From the NCBI GenBank assembly GCA_964565615.1, contig CAZMFO010000020.1, forward strand, positions 1 through 15,457: a stretch of DNA of 15,457 nt. The letters are read 5' to 3'. The notes under the pieces are model-generated. The model was not told where the DNA came from and did no database searches. It saw only the letters and a list, made by a program, of their open reading frames with translations. Of this stretch, positions 6,129 to 13,141 are shown in pieces (positions within the stretch are counted from its first letter, which is position 1; each line of letters begins with the position of its first letter). The translations under genes and the position numbers were made by a program. This DNA comes from HK-STAS-PATE-36 sp964565615. Its GTDB lineage: Bacteria; Patescibacteriota; Saccharimonadia; Saccharimonadales; JAGQNJ01.

Positions 6129-8894
6129 CTAGATTGATTGTCGGTCAAAATGGATTCGTTCTAGTTCTCTTATTCCTAAGAATATAATTAAAGCGCCAAT
6201 GGCAAAGCTCCAATCAACAATAGATATGCTGGAGGCCCCAAAGTATGATGACAACCATGGATTGTGGATGATGTTAATTACACAGAATAACGAAAGAGCG
6301 ATGGCAATCCAGAAGTGTTTGTTGTGGAGTTGGTATTTGGTAAATATGCCATTATGGCTTCGGCGTTGTATTATATTGCCCAGTTGACAAAGTACGATAG
6401 TTAGATAGGTTAAGGCAGTGGCTTGCATATGTATTTGGCTCCCAGATTGGACGGAGCTAGCATCAAATCCGTGTCTTCCAAAAAACCACAGGTAGTTCAT
6501 AAATGCTAATCCACCGATCAGCACTCCACACATCAGCAGATCGGCTATACTGTTACGGTTTAATATGTGCGATTTTGGATTTCTTGGCTGACTAGACATT
6601 AAGTTAGTATCTGCTTTGTCCCAGCCAAGTGAGGCAATGGGGAACAACTCGGCAATTAAGTCAATAGCTAATATCTGCATTACTGTTAAGGCTAGGGGAA
6701 TTCCCAAAAGGCTAGTTGTGGCAAGGCTTGTTAAATTGACTATTAATTCTGCCGAATTGGATGTGAAGCAACTTAATGTACCTTTTTTGATATTTTGAAA
6801 CACAATCCTGCCTTGCTGTACGGCTCCAACAAGAGTATGGAAGCTGTCATCTAGCAGAACAATATCCGCTGATTGCTTAGCTACATCTGTGCCAGTCTTT
6901 CCCATAGCTACTCCAATGTCGGCTCGCTTTAAAGCGGGGGCGTCATTAATACCGTCACCCGTTACTGCCACAACTCGCCCACTTTCTTTAATTAGTCCAA
7001 CAATACGAAGTTTATCCTCTGGGCTAACTCTAGAGAATATAACACTACCTTTCGTGGTCATAGATAAAATATCTTGGTCAGAAAGCTGATTTACTTCTTC
7101 GCCGTGAACTAATTTAATATCATCACGATCTTTTGCTAAACCGGCTTTTAGTGCAATTGCTTGTGCTGTAATTGCATTATCGCCAGTAATTATAGATACG
7201 GCTATATGGGCTTGTTTGGCGCTCTTCATAGCATCTGGTACTTCATCGCGTAAGGGGTCTATCATTGAGGCAAAACCTAAATAAACTAGATCGCTCTCGG
7301 CTTCTTCCATACTGATATTTTCTGGTTTAGTGCTTTGTGGCAGAATTTTGTAGGCGACTGCTAAGTTTCGCATAGCGGAACCCGCCAGCTCTTCGGCTTC
7401 AGCCAATACATTTTGCTTGTCTTGAGCACTTAGTTTTTTTATGGTTCCGTTTTTCAGGATATGGTTGCATTTTTCTAGGACACTTTCGGGAGCGCCTTTC
7501 GTAAAAACAAAGTGTTCATTGTTTGACCCCCATTTTCTGATTGATGACATTCTTTTGCGACCCGAATCAAACGAGAACTCGCGTAGCTCGGGTGAGCTTT
7601 CAAGGAGCTTATTTGTATCAATTTTGGCTTTGCGGGCGAGGGTTATTAACGAGGCCTCTGTAGGATCGCCAATTGCATACCAGCTATTGTGTTTGTCGTC
7701 TGGTGGTTCAACTCGTGCATTGCTGGCAAATACCCCAGCGACAAAAAATAGCTCTAGATCCTTCAACTGTTTATTTGTTAAGTCTTTGCTTGATTGCTGG
7801 ATAGCGCCGTTGGTCTCGTATCCAGAGCCAGTTACTTGGTAAGTGCTAGAATCCACAATGATTTGACTAACTGACATTTGGTTTTTGGTTAGTGTACCTG
7901 TTTTGTCGGTACAAATAATACTGGTGGCACCGAGAGTCTCAACAGCCGACAGTCTTTTTACTAAAGCACGCGCTCGAGCTAGCTTGTTTGCTGCTTGGGC
8001 AAGAGAGGTGTTAATTTCTGCAGGTAGCCCTTGAGGAATAATCGAGCTGGCTATTCCTATTGCAAACAAAAAAGCATCTTTGATTGATAAATCTGCTTGA
8101 ATCGCAATCGGTAGCAATGTTGCACAAAGAATAACGGTACCTCCTGTTACATATTTTGCGATAGTATTGATCTCTTTTTGTAGCGGACTGATATCTGATG
8201 CGGTATCTTGGCTAAGGCTGGCTATTCTACCAAGCTCGGTGTTCATCCCCGTACCGACCACAACCCCATAACCATTTCCTGTAGCAACTGTTGTTCCCAT
8301 AAAACATAAATTATTTCGTCTGCCCAGAGTAGTGTTGACCGATATTGGATGCGTAAACTTTCGAGTCGGATTTGATTCGCCAGTTAAAGCAAAGTCATTT
8401 GTAGAAAGTTCTGTTTCTTCAAATAAACGAATATCCGCAGGTATAGAATCGCCTTCTTCTATGTAAATGATGTCGCCCGGAACGATTTCTGCAGAAGGAA
8501 TTAGCCCTAGCTTATTGTCACGCATTACTTTGGCCTCTGGAACCACTAACTTAACCAGTGATTCCATAATCCTTTCTGCTTTGTATTCTTGAGTAAATCC
8601 GATAACGGTATTAAAAATAATCAATGCAAAAAGCACAAAGGCGGTTCTCTGATCGCCAATAAAGAAGGATATTAGGCTACTAGCCAACAGGAGTAAGATC
8701 ATAAAATCAAGAAACTGCTTTAAGTATCGTATTCCCCATGATTGCCTGTGGACTTCGGATAACGCATTTTGTCCAAAATGTTGCAAGCGGTTATTAGCAA
8801 TTACCTTGCTTAGACCCTTTTTTGTTGTTTGAAAATGCTTAAGAACTACCCCATAATCAACTCTATAAGGTGTAATTTGTTTAGTGTCTTTCAT
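6129..8894 (-). CDS. P2-type cation-transporting ATPase
   Basis: Membrane ion pump of 921 residues, the usual length for Ca/Na-type P2 ATPases. In order: cation ATPase N-terminal domain (10-50), M1-M2 (about 64-100), actuator domain with LTGES (170-174), M3-M4 (249-292), phosphorylation motif DKTGTLT with D330, nucleotide-binding KGAPE (466-470), MIDPLRD, TGDN (570-573), hinge TGDGINDAPAL (645-655), then M5-M10 (about 713-908). The core machinery is complete. Cation-site positions differ from SERCA by my alignment: M4 reads IPQGLPA (Q288 for the usual Glu), M6 has D745, A748 and E749 for Asn, Thr and Asp, while M5 keeps N713 and E716. The transported ion therefore cannot be named; Ca2+, Na+ or another cation are possible. 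Monocistronic, divergent from polA, convergent with the upstream squalene/phytoene-type gene. Confidence 0.95.
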   Translation of the reverse strand: MKDTKQITPYRVDYGVVLKHFQTTKKGLSKVIANNRLQHFGQNALSEVHRQSWGIRYLKQFLDFMILLLLASSLISFFIGDQRTAFVLFALIIFNTVIGFTQEYKAERIMESLVKLVVPEAKVMRDNKLGLIPSAEIVPGDIIYIEEGDSIPADIRLFEETELSTNDFALTGESNPTRKFTHPISVNTTLGRRNNLCFMGTTVATGNGYGVVVGTGMNTELGRIASLSQDTASDISPLQKEINTIAKYVTGGTVILCATLLPIAIQADLSIKDAFLFAIGIASSIIPQGLPAEINTSLAQAANKLARARALVKRLSAVETLGATSIICTDKTGTLTKNQMSVSQIIVDSSTYQVTGSGYETNGAIQQSSKDLTNKQLKDLELFFVAGVFASNARVEPPDDKHNSWYAIGDPTEASLITLARKAKIDTNKLLESSPELREFSFDSGRKRMSSIRKWGSNNEHFVFTKGAPESVLEKCNHILKNGTIKKLSAQDKQNVLAEAEELAGSAMRNLAVAYKILPQSTKPENISMEEAESDLVYLGFASMIDPLRDEVPDAMKSAKQAHIAVSIITGDNAITAQAIALKAGLAKDRDDIKLVHGEEVNQLSDQDILSMTTKGSVIFSRVSPEDKLRIVGLIKESGRVVAVTGDGINDAPALKRADIGVAMGKTGTDVAKQSADIVLLDDSFHTLVGAVQQGRIVFQNIKKGTLSCFTSNSAELIVNLTSLATTSLLGIPLALTVMQILAIDLIAELFPIASLGWDKADTNLMSSQPRNPKSHILNRNSIADLLMCGVLIGGLAFMNYLWFFGRHGFDASSVQSGSQIHMQATALTYLTIVLCQLGNIIQRRSHNGIFTKYQLHNKHFWIAIALSLFCVINIIHNPWLSSYFGASSISIVDWSFAIGALIIFLGIRELERIHFDRQSI

Positions 8895-8907
8895 AATGCT
8901 TAAGCTA

Positions 8908-8913
8908 AGTATA
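8908..8913 (-). promoter_or_regulatory. -10 element of the P-type ATPase gene
   Basis: Reading the minus strand, TATACT (five of six to consensus) ends 13 nt before the ATG at 8894. The predicted leader is about 7 nt and contains no Shine-Dalgarno. It lies within the 45-bp divergent region shared with the polA promoter; no clear -35 is seen. Confidence 0.4.
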
Positions 8914-8927
8914 AAACAAAACTGGCG

Positions 8928-8933
8928 TATACT
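8928..8933 (+). promoter_or_regulatory. -10 element giving a leaderless polA mRNA
   Basis: TATACT ends exactly 6 nt before the polA ATG at 8940, so the expected +1 is the A of the start codon. No Shine-Dalgarno precedes the start and no strong -35 is visible. Confidence 0.55.
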
Positions 8934-8939
8934 GTAATT

Positions 8940-11567
8940 ATGAAGGAGCAGAGCAGACGAAGAAAATTAGCAATCATTGATGGCAAGAGTGTTTTTTATA
9001 GGGGTTATTATGCTCTCTCTAACTTAAGCACTAAAGACGGAACACCTACTGGTGGTATTTTTGGCTTTGCCTCTATGGCACTAGAGGTTATTCGTAAGCT
9101 GAAGCCAGATTATGTTTGTGTAGCTTGGGATAAACCTAAAACAAACATCAGAAAACGATTAGAGATGTATCCAGAGTACAAGGCGGGTCGTAAGCCACCA
9201 CCGCCAGACTTCTATGCCCAGATTCCGATTCTTCACGAGCTCCTAGAGGCATTCGGCTGGCCACTTTACGAGCTAGATGATTACGAGGCGGATGATATTA
9301 TGGGATCTTTGGCGGTACAAGCAACCAAGCAAGACATTGAAACAATGCTAATAACTAGCGATCTGGATATGCTTCAACTAATTAACCTGCATGTTAGTGT
9401 TTATGCTCTTAAAAAGGGCTTGAGTAATATTGAGCTTTATCATCCAGAAAGCTTTTATCAGAAGTACGGCTTATTACCTGATCAGTTTCTTGATCTAAAG
9501 GCCCTAAAAGGAGATAGCTCGGATAACATACCGGGTGTTCCCGGTATAGGCGAAAAGGGAGCCATTGAGCTCTTAAAACAATATAAGACTCTTGATGGAA
9601 TCTACGAAAATATTGAGTTAATTCGTGATAGTGTAAAAGCAAAGCTTGTCGCTGGTAAAGATATGGCTTATCTTAGCAAAAAGCTTGCCTCTATATGGCT
9701 GGATGCACCGCTTTCGCTTAATCTTGATGAAGTAGATGGGAGTAAATGCAGACCGGATGCGGTCAGAGAGATATTGCAGAGGCTAGAGTTTAAATCATTA
9801 CTCCGTCTTAGTTCAGAAATATGGAACGGAGATATAGCACCACCGGCTACCCATCTACCAACAGGGTCAAATAATATCATAATTTCTGACGATAAAAGTT
9901 TAGCAGACCTAGATCTAAGTAAGTATAAAAAGGTAGTTGTTTATTCTAGGTGTCTCGGTAAGCATGGGCAGAAGCCATACGCATTAATAATTAGTCCTTC
10001 TAGCAAGATAACCTATACGCTTTTGTTGAGTAAGCTCAATCCCCAAAAGGTCAGGGAGGCTCTAAGCGATTTGCCTCCTGTCATCGGTTATGACTTGAAG
10101 GGAGATATCCAAGCTGGGTTGTCGCTCGGTGTTGAGATAAACAATATAGAACACGATGTCCTTGTTGGCTCATTCTTGATAAACAGTTTACGACGCGAGC
10201 AGACCCTTAGTGAATTAGTTGAGGCAGATTTAAGTTATAGCGTACAGCTAGACTCGCTAAGTAATGAAGAGCTGGTAGAGAGAGCAGGAGAAGTCACCAA
10301 GAGTATTTGGTTGCTTTACGAACTGCAACAAAAGCAATTGCAATCTATGCCACGAGTGGCGAAGTTGGCAAAAGATATAGAGTGGCCAGTTATTCCAGTA
10401 TTGGCAAATATGGAATATATCGGCATAAAGTTAGACACTAAATACCTAGAAGCTTTTTCGGTAGAAATTGAAGATCAGATTTCTGATATTGAACAAACTA
10501 TTTATGGTTTGGCAAATAAAGAGTTTAATATCGGCAGTCCGCTACAACTTGCCGAAGTGTTATTTGTCGATCTAAAATTGCCGACTCAAGGTATAAAAAG
10601 GGGTAAGACAGGTTTCTCTACTGCTATCAGTGAGCTAGATAAGTTACGAGGTAAACACGAGATTATTGATTTGATTGCTGACTATCGCGAGGTTACAAAA
10701 CTTAAGAATACCTATATTGATACTTTACCAAAAATGGTAGATAAAAATAATCGCTTACACACTACTTTTGCTCTAACTGTGGCACAAACAGGTCGGTTAA
10801 GCTCTAACGACCCAAATTTGCAAAACATCCCAGTGCGTACCGAACTTGGTAATCGTATTAGGGAGGCTTTTATAGCAGAGGAAGGAAATGTCCTAGTAAG
10901 TGCAGATTATTCACAATTTGAGTTAAGATTGGCTTCGGTACTGGCTAACGATGAAGAGCTGATAAAAATGTTTAACCAAGGTGCCGATATTCATACCATA
11001 ACTGCCTCGCAAATATATGGCCGTGAGCCAGAAGATGTGACCAAAACAATGCGACGAGATGCCAAGGTTGTTAATTTCGGTATTTTATATGGGATGAGTC
11101 CACATGGTTTAAGTATTGCCACTGGTATGTCTCGGGATCAGGCAACTCATTTTATTGATAAGTATTTTGAGCTTCGTAAGCCGTTACTTAAATATATGGA
11201 CGACATTAAAGCAAGTGCCAAGAAGACCGGCTATGTTGAAACTATGTTTGGTAGAAGGCGACCAGTGCCAGATATTAACTCGAGTAATTTTTTGGTTCGG
11301 ACATCAGCCGAGAGGGCGTCAATAAATATGCCTATTCAAGGAACAGAGGCAGATTTGATGAAAATGGCAATGGTGATGTTAGATAGCCGTTTAGATAGTG
11401 ATTGTAGGCAATTGTTACAGATCCACGATTCTATATTGGTTGAGTGTCCAGAAAGAAAGGCAAAAAAGGTCGCCAAGATTTTAAAAGATACGATGGAAGG
11501 GGTTTATAATCTTCCTGTTAAGTTGATTGTTGATACAGCGATTGGCAAAACTTGGGGGGAGCTTTAA
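8940..11567 (+). CDS. polA: DNA polymerase I
   Basis: Repair and Okazaki-fragment polymerase, 875 aa. The N-terminal 5' nuclease (about 10-300) has IIDGKSVFYRGY (D14), DDYEADD (113-119), ITSDLDMLQL (D141, D143) and KGDSSDNIPGVPGIG (190-204). The middle domain (about 310-480) has the position and general fold of a 3'-5' exonuclease, but the DxE motif is absent, the YxxxD motif is not recognisable, and only GYDLKGD (383-389) recalls the second motif, so proofreading is probably lost, as in Taq Pol I. The polymerase domain has motif A ADYSQFELRLAS (D656), motif B RRDAKVVNFGILYG (from R705) and motif C QIHDSILVE (D830). The Glu normally after the motif C Asp is Ser831. The start at 8940 follows from homology and the -10 element 6 nt upstream. 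It ends 26 nt from the convergent mgtE-like gene. Confidence 0.97.
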   Translation: MKEQSRRRKLAIIDGKSVFYRGYYALSNLSTKDGTPTGGIFGFASMALEVIRKLKPDYVCVAWDKPKTNIRKRLEMYPEYKAGRKPPPPDFYAQIPILHELLEAFGWPLYELDDYEADDIMGSLAVQATKQDIETMLITSDLDMLQLINLHVSVYALKKGLSNIELYHPESFYQKYGLLPDQFLDLKALKGDSSDNIPGVPGIGEKGAIELLKQYKTLDGIYENIELIRDSVKAKLVAGKDMAYLSKKLASIWLDAPLSLNLDEVDGSKCRPDAVREILQRLEFKSLLRLSSEIWNGDIAPPATHLPTGSNNIIISDDKSLADLDLSKYKKVVVYSRCLGKHGQKPYALIISPSSKITYTLLLSKLNPQKVREALSDLPPVIGYDLKGDIQAGLSLGVEINNIEHDVLVGSFLINSLRREQTLSELVEADLSYSVQLDSLSNEELVERAGEVTKSIWLLYELQQKQLQSMPRVAKLAKDIEWPVIPVLANMEYIGIKLDTKYLEAFSVEIEDQISDIEQTIYGLANKEFNIGSPLQLAEVLFVDLKLPTQGIKRGKTGFSTAISELDKLRGKHEIIDLIADYREVTKLKNTYIDTLPKMVDKNNRLHTTFALTVAQTGRLSSNDPNLQNIPVRTELGNRIREAFIAEEGNVLVSADYSQFELRLASVLANDEELIKMFNQGADIHTITASQIYGREPEDVTKTMRRDAKVVNFGILYGMSPHGLSIATGMSRDQATHFIDKYFELRKPLLKYMDDIKASAKKTGYVETMFGRRRPVPDINSSNFLVRTSAERASINMPIQGTEADLMKMAMVMLDSRLDSDCRQLLQIHDSILVECPERKAKKVAKILKDTMEGVYNLPVKLIVDTAIGKTWGEL

Positions 11568-11584
11568 TACAACAAAGGTTCTCT

Positions 11585-11602
11585 GCCGGCTAATTAGCTG
11601 GC
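11585..11602. repeat. 18-bp near-perfect palindrome between convergent genes
   Basis: GCCGGCTAATTAGCTGGC can form a 7-bp stem (one G-U pair on the plus-strand RNA) with an AATT loop. It lies 17 nt after the polA stop and overlaps the last codons and stop of the mgtE-like gene. No run of T follows on either strand, so it is at best a weak bidirectional transcription barrier or 3'-end stabilising hairpin. Confidence 0.35.
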
Positions 11603-12148
11603 AACTAGACTAACAACCCAGAAGTATATCATTAAACTGATGATGTCTTGGATCACTGTAACCAAGGGTTCTGCTCCTGTTGCTGGATCGGTTTTGAGTT
11701 TGTTTAGAGTAGCAGAGAGTATTAGGGCAAAAACAGTCGCACAAGTTATACTGGCAAACAACGCTACCCCAACAGCGATAGCTAGCTGATTTGTCTGAAG
11801 CCACGATTTGGTTACCAAACCGGTAATAATCCCAAAAATTGCCCCAATCATTAGTCCAAGAGACAGTTCTTTGATAATGTAGGTGCTAAATCGAGCTTGT
11901 TTCTTGCCTAGATTACGGATATAGATTGTGGCAGTCTGCGTACCTACCGCATCACTAACATAGACAATTAGTGGAATAAAAAAAGCTATCCTAGAGTCTA
12001 AAGACAGTATCTCCTCGTATCTAGATACAATTGTTGCTGTCCCCAAACTTAACAACAGACCAATAATTAGCCACGGTAGTCTAATTCTTAGTAAGAGTCC
12101 AACGCTTTCTGTGGCATCGTTGGCATAGATAATTCGCTTGTTTGCCAT
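11594..12148 (-). CDS. MgtE channel-domain protein (magnesium transporter core)
   Basis: Integral membrane protein of 184 aa that matches the transmembrane half of MgtE/SLC41-type Mg2+ transporters. About five helices are visible (25-42, 54-74, 95-114, 121-148, 162-182). Family signatures are RLPWLIIGLL (23-32), the region FFIPLIVYVSDAVGTQT (56-72), and DPATGAEPLVTVIQD (154-168). D168 sits where the pore aspartate of Thermus MgtE (Asp432) lies, the same distance from the C-terminus. The cytoplasmic MgtE N-domain and CBS pair, which gate the full-length protein by Mg2+, are missing. It could be a constitutively gated channel, be regulated otherwise, or use a separate partner. I start at the ATG at 12148. 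A longer in-frame reading to 12340 would run through the divergent gene and its promoter, while a TGn -10 lies 7 nt upstream of 12148. Transported ion is inferred. Confidence 0.85.
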   Translation of the reverse strand: MANKRIIYANDATESVGLLLRIRLPWLIIGLLLSLGTATIVSRYEEILSLDSRIAFFIPLIVYVSDAVGTQTATIYIRNLGKKQARFSTYIIKELSLGLMIGAIFGIITGLVTKSWLQTNQLAIAVGVALFASITCATVFALILSATLNKLKTDPATGAEPLVTVIQDIISLMIYFWVVSLVAS

Positions 12149-12155
12149 TAGTAGT

Positions 12156-12164
12156 ATTATGACA
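12156..12164 (-). promoter_or_regulatory. extended -10 promoter of the mgtE-like gene
   Basis: On the minus strand TGTCATAAT gives TGn plus hexamer CATAAT (12156-12161), five of six to consensus, ending 7 nt before the ATG at 12148. No Shine-Dalgarno is present, so translation should be leaderless or nearly so. Confidence 0.5.
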
Positions 12165-12188
12165 CAAGCACGATATTTGTAATAACTG

Positions 12189-12217
12189 TTGCACGAACTT
12201 GCGAAAAGTGATATAAT
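12189..12217 (+). promoter_or_regulatory. consensus extended -10 promoter, near-leaderless start
   Basis: TTGCAC (12189-12194) is followed after 17 bp by a perfect TATAAT (12212-12217) preceded by TGn (12209-12211). The hexamer ends 7 nt before the ATG at 12225. The TTG at 12189, which could be misread as an upstream start codon, is the -35 element. No Shine-Dalgarno is seen. Confidence 0.7.
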
Positions 12218-12224
12218 ATCGGTT

Positions 12225-12794
12225 ATGAGACAGTTTATCGTGGTCGGAGCGGTTATCATTTTGATATTTGTGTCTGTTATTTGGCTATTTGCTCGTGGGG
12301 ACAACAAGCCAAAGCAGGGATCTAAGGTAAGTACAGGCACGACGATTGTAGATTATGCTAATACCGATGTGGCAGTAAGGTTTACTGAAGAGGGTAAGAT
12401 CAATGCCCGAGAAAATCATAGAGTTTTACAAATTACTGTCAGCCAGTCCGAAAGGACAATAACATTATTTGATGGTTTTCAGGGTAGTGTACTAAAAAAT
12501 CAAACTTTTCTTAACGATCAAGACTCTTACAGAGCACTGTTGGCTGGTTTACAGAATAGTGGGTATACAAAGACTCAAATTGTTACAAAAAATGTTAACC
12601 CTATTGCATCGTGCCCAAATGGAAAGAGGTTTCGATACGATATTGTTGAGGGAGCCAATCTTAAACAGTCGCTTTGGTCATCAACTTGCTCCTCTACAAA
12701 AGGTACTTTTGCCGGAAGATCTAGCGAAGTGCAAACACTATTTCGTAATCAAATACCAGACTACAGCTCTTTTGTTAAAGGTGTTAACTTTTAG
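12225..12794 (+). CDS. unrecognised membrane-anchored extracytoplasmic protein
   Basis: A 189-aa protein I cannot place in a family. Residues 4-23 form one hydrophobic segment (signal anchor) after a short MRQF start, followed by ARGDNKPKQGSK. This predicts an N-in membrane protein with a soluble domain of about 160 residues outside. No lipobox cysteine follows the hydrophobic segment. The outer domain begins with a Thr/Ser-rich linker, then alternating strand-like segments (HRVLQITVSQSERTITLFDG, 65-84), and has two cysteines, C130 in SCPNGKRFRYDI and C155 in SSTCSS, that could form a disulfide. The YDI..G pattern and DQDSYRALLAGLQNSGY suggest a compact folded domain rather than disorder. The start at 12225 is chosen because a consensus promoter ends 7 nt upstream. 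It is monocistronic and divergent from the mgtE-like gene. A cell-surface or envelope role is inference. Confidence 0.7.
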   Translation: MRQFIVVGAVIILIFVSVIWLFARGDNKPKQGSKVSTGTTIVDYANTDVAVRFTEEGKINARENHRVLQITVSQSERTITLFDGFQGSVLKNQTFLNDQDSYRALLAGLQNSGYTKTQIVTKNVNPIASCPNGKRFRYDIVEGANLKQSLWSSTCSSTKGTFAGRSSEVQTLFRNQIPDYSSFVKGVNF

Positions 12795-12822
12795 CAATTG
12801 CGACTCAATAGATCACTAGAGT

Positions 12823-13068
12823 TTACTTTACAATTTTAACAAACAACCTGTGCTTAGTATCTAGCTTTTGGCTTAGTTCGTAAAGTTCAAACCGTAGATT
12901 GGTGGCAATGGCCGAATTAGGCACGCCGATAGATATTCCATTTTTGGCAATATTCAGCTTGGGGGTTATCTCAAATCGATCTTGAACATACTTGCGAATT
13001 ATTGAAAACTCAATTGGCTCTTTTTGTGAGCTTCGCTGTTTTAATAGATCGCCTAACATATCTGCCAT
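12823..13068 (-). CDS. small DUF721/DciA-like protein
   Basis: An 81-aa protein whose C-terminal half (about 37-80: KLNIAKNGISIGVPNSAIATN, then LRFELYELSQKLD and FVKIV) resembles the DUF721/DciA domain. That domain typically has a basic strand-turn with an L.V.v.ss..a.eL pattern, a helix and a final strand. In bacteria lacking DnaC or DnaI loaders, DciA assists loading of the DnaB helicase, which would suit a genome keeping a minimal replication set. The N-terminus (MADMLGDLLKQRSSQKEP) is helical and charged, as in family members. It is shorter than most and the similarity is judged by eye, so the family call is tentative. A TATACT -10 ends 6 nt before the ATG, supporting both the start and the gene. 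It is divergent from mutM and convergent with the membrane-anchored protein gene. Confidence 0.55.
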   Translation of the reverse strand: MADMLGDLLKQRSSQKEPIEFSIIRKYVQDRFEITPKLNIAKNGISIGVPNSAIATNLRFELYELSQKLDTKHRLFVKIVK

Positions 13069-13074
13069 ACAGCT

Positions 13075-13080
13075 AGTATA
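13075..13080 (-). promoter_or_regulatory. -10 element giving a leaderless DUF721-like mRNA
   Basis: TATACT on the minus strand ends 6 nt before the ATG at 13068. A TG dinucleotide immediately precedes it but without the usual intervening base. No Shine-Dalgarno is present. Confidence 0.5.
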
Positions 13081-13126
13081 CAGTGTAGTAATATTTTATG
13101 TGCGATACAGTCAGCCAATAAATCCC

Positions 13127-13135
13127 TGATACAAT
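13127..13135 (+). promoter_or_regulatory. extended -10 promoter giving a leaderless mutM mRNA
   Basis: TGATACAAT contains TACAAT (13130-13135) with TGn. It ends exactly 6 nt before the mutM ATG at 13142, so the expected +1 is the A of the start codon. It is identical over nine bases to the element at 5099-5107. Confidence 0.6.
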
Positions 13136-13141
13136 AAACCT

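Noticed and set aside
7441..7842. 133-codon plus-strand ORF
   Set aside because: It lies antisense to the nucleotide-binding domain of the ATPase, whose motifs are intact; no coding character.
8943..8948. AAGGAG just after the polA ATG as a Shine-Dalgarno
   Set aside because: It is downstream of the start, codes for residues 2-3, and no in-frame Met follows at a suitable distance before the 5' nuclease motifs.
12189..12224. Upstream TTG start adding 12 residues to the membrane-anchored protein
   Set aside because: The TTG is the -35 element and the interval contains a perfect extended -10; the extra residues would precede the signal anchor and have no Shine-Dalgarno.
12149..12340. 64-residue N-terminal extension of the MgtE-like protein
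   Set aside because: The extension runs antisense through the divergent gene and both promoters, and does not resemble the MgtE N-domain.
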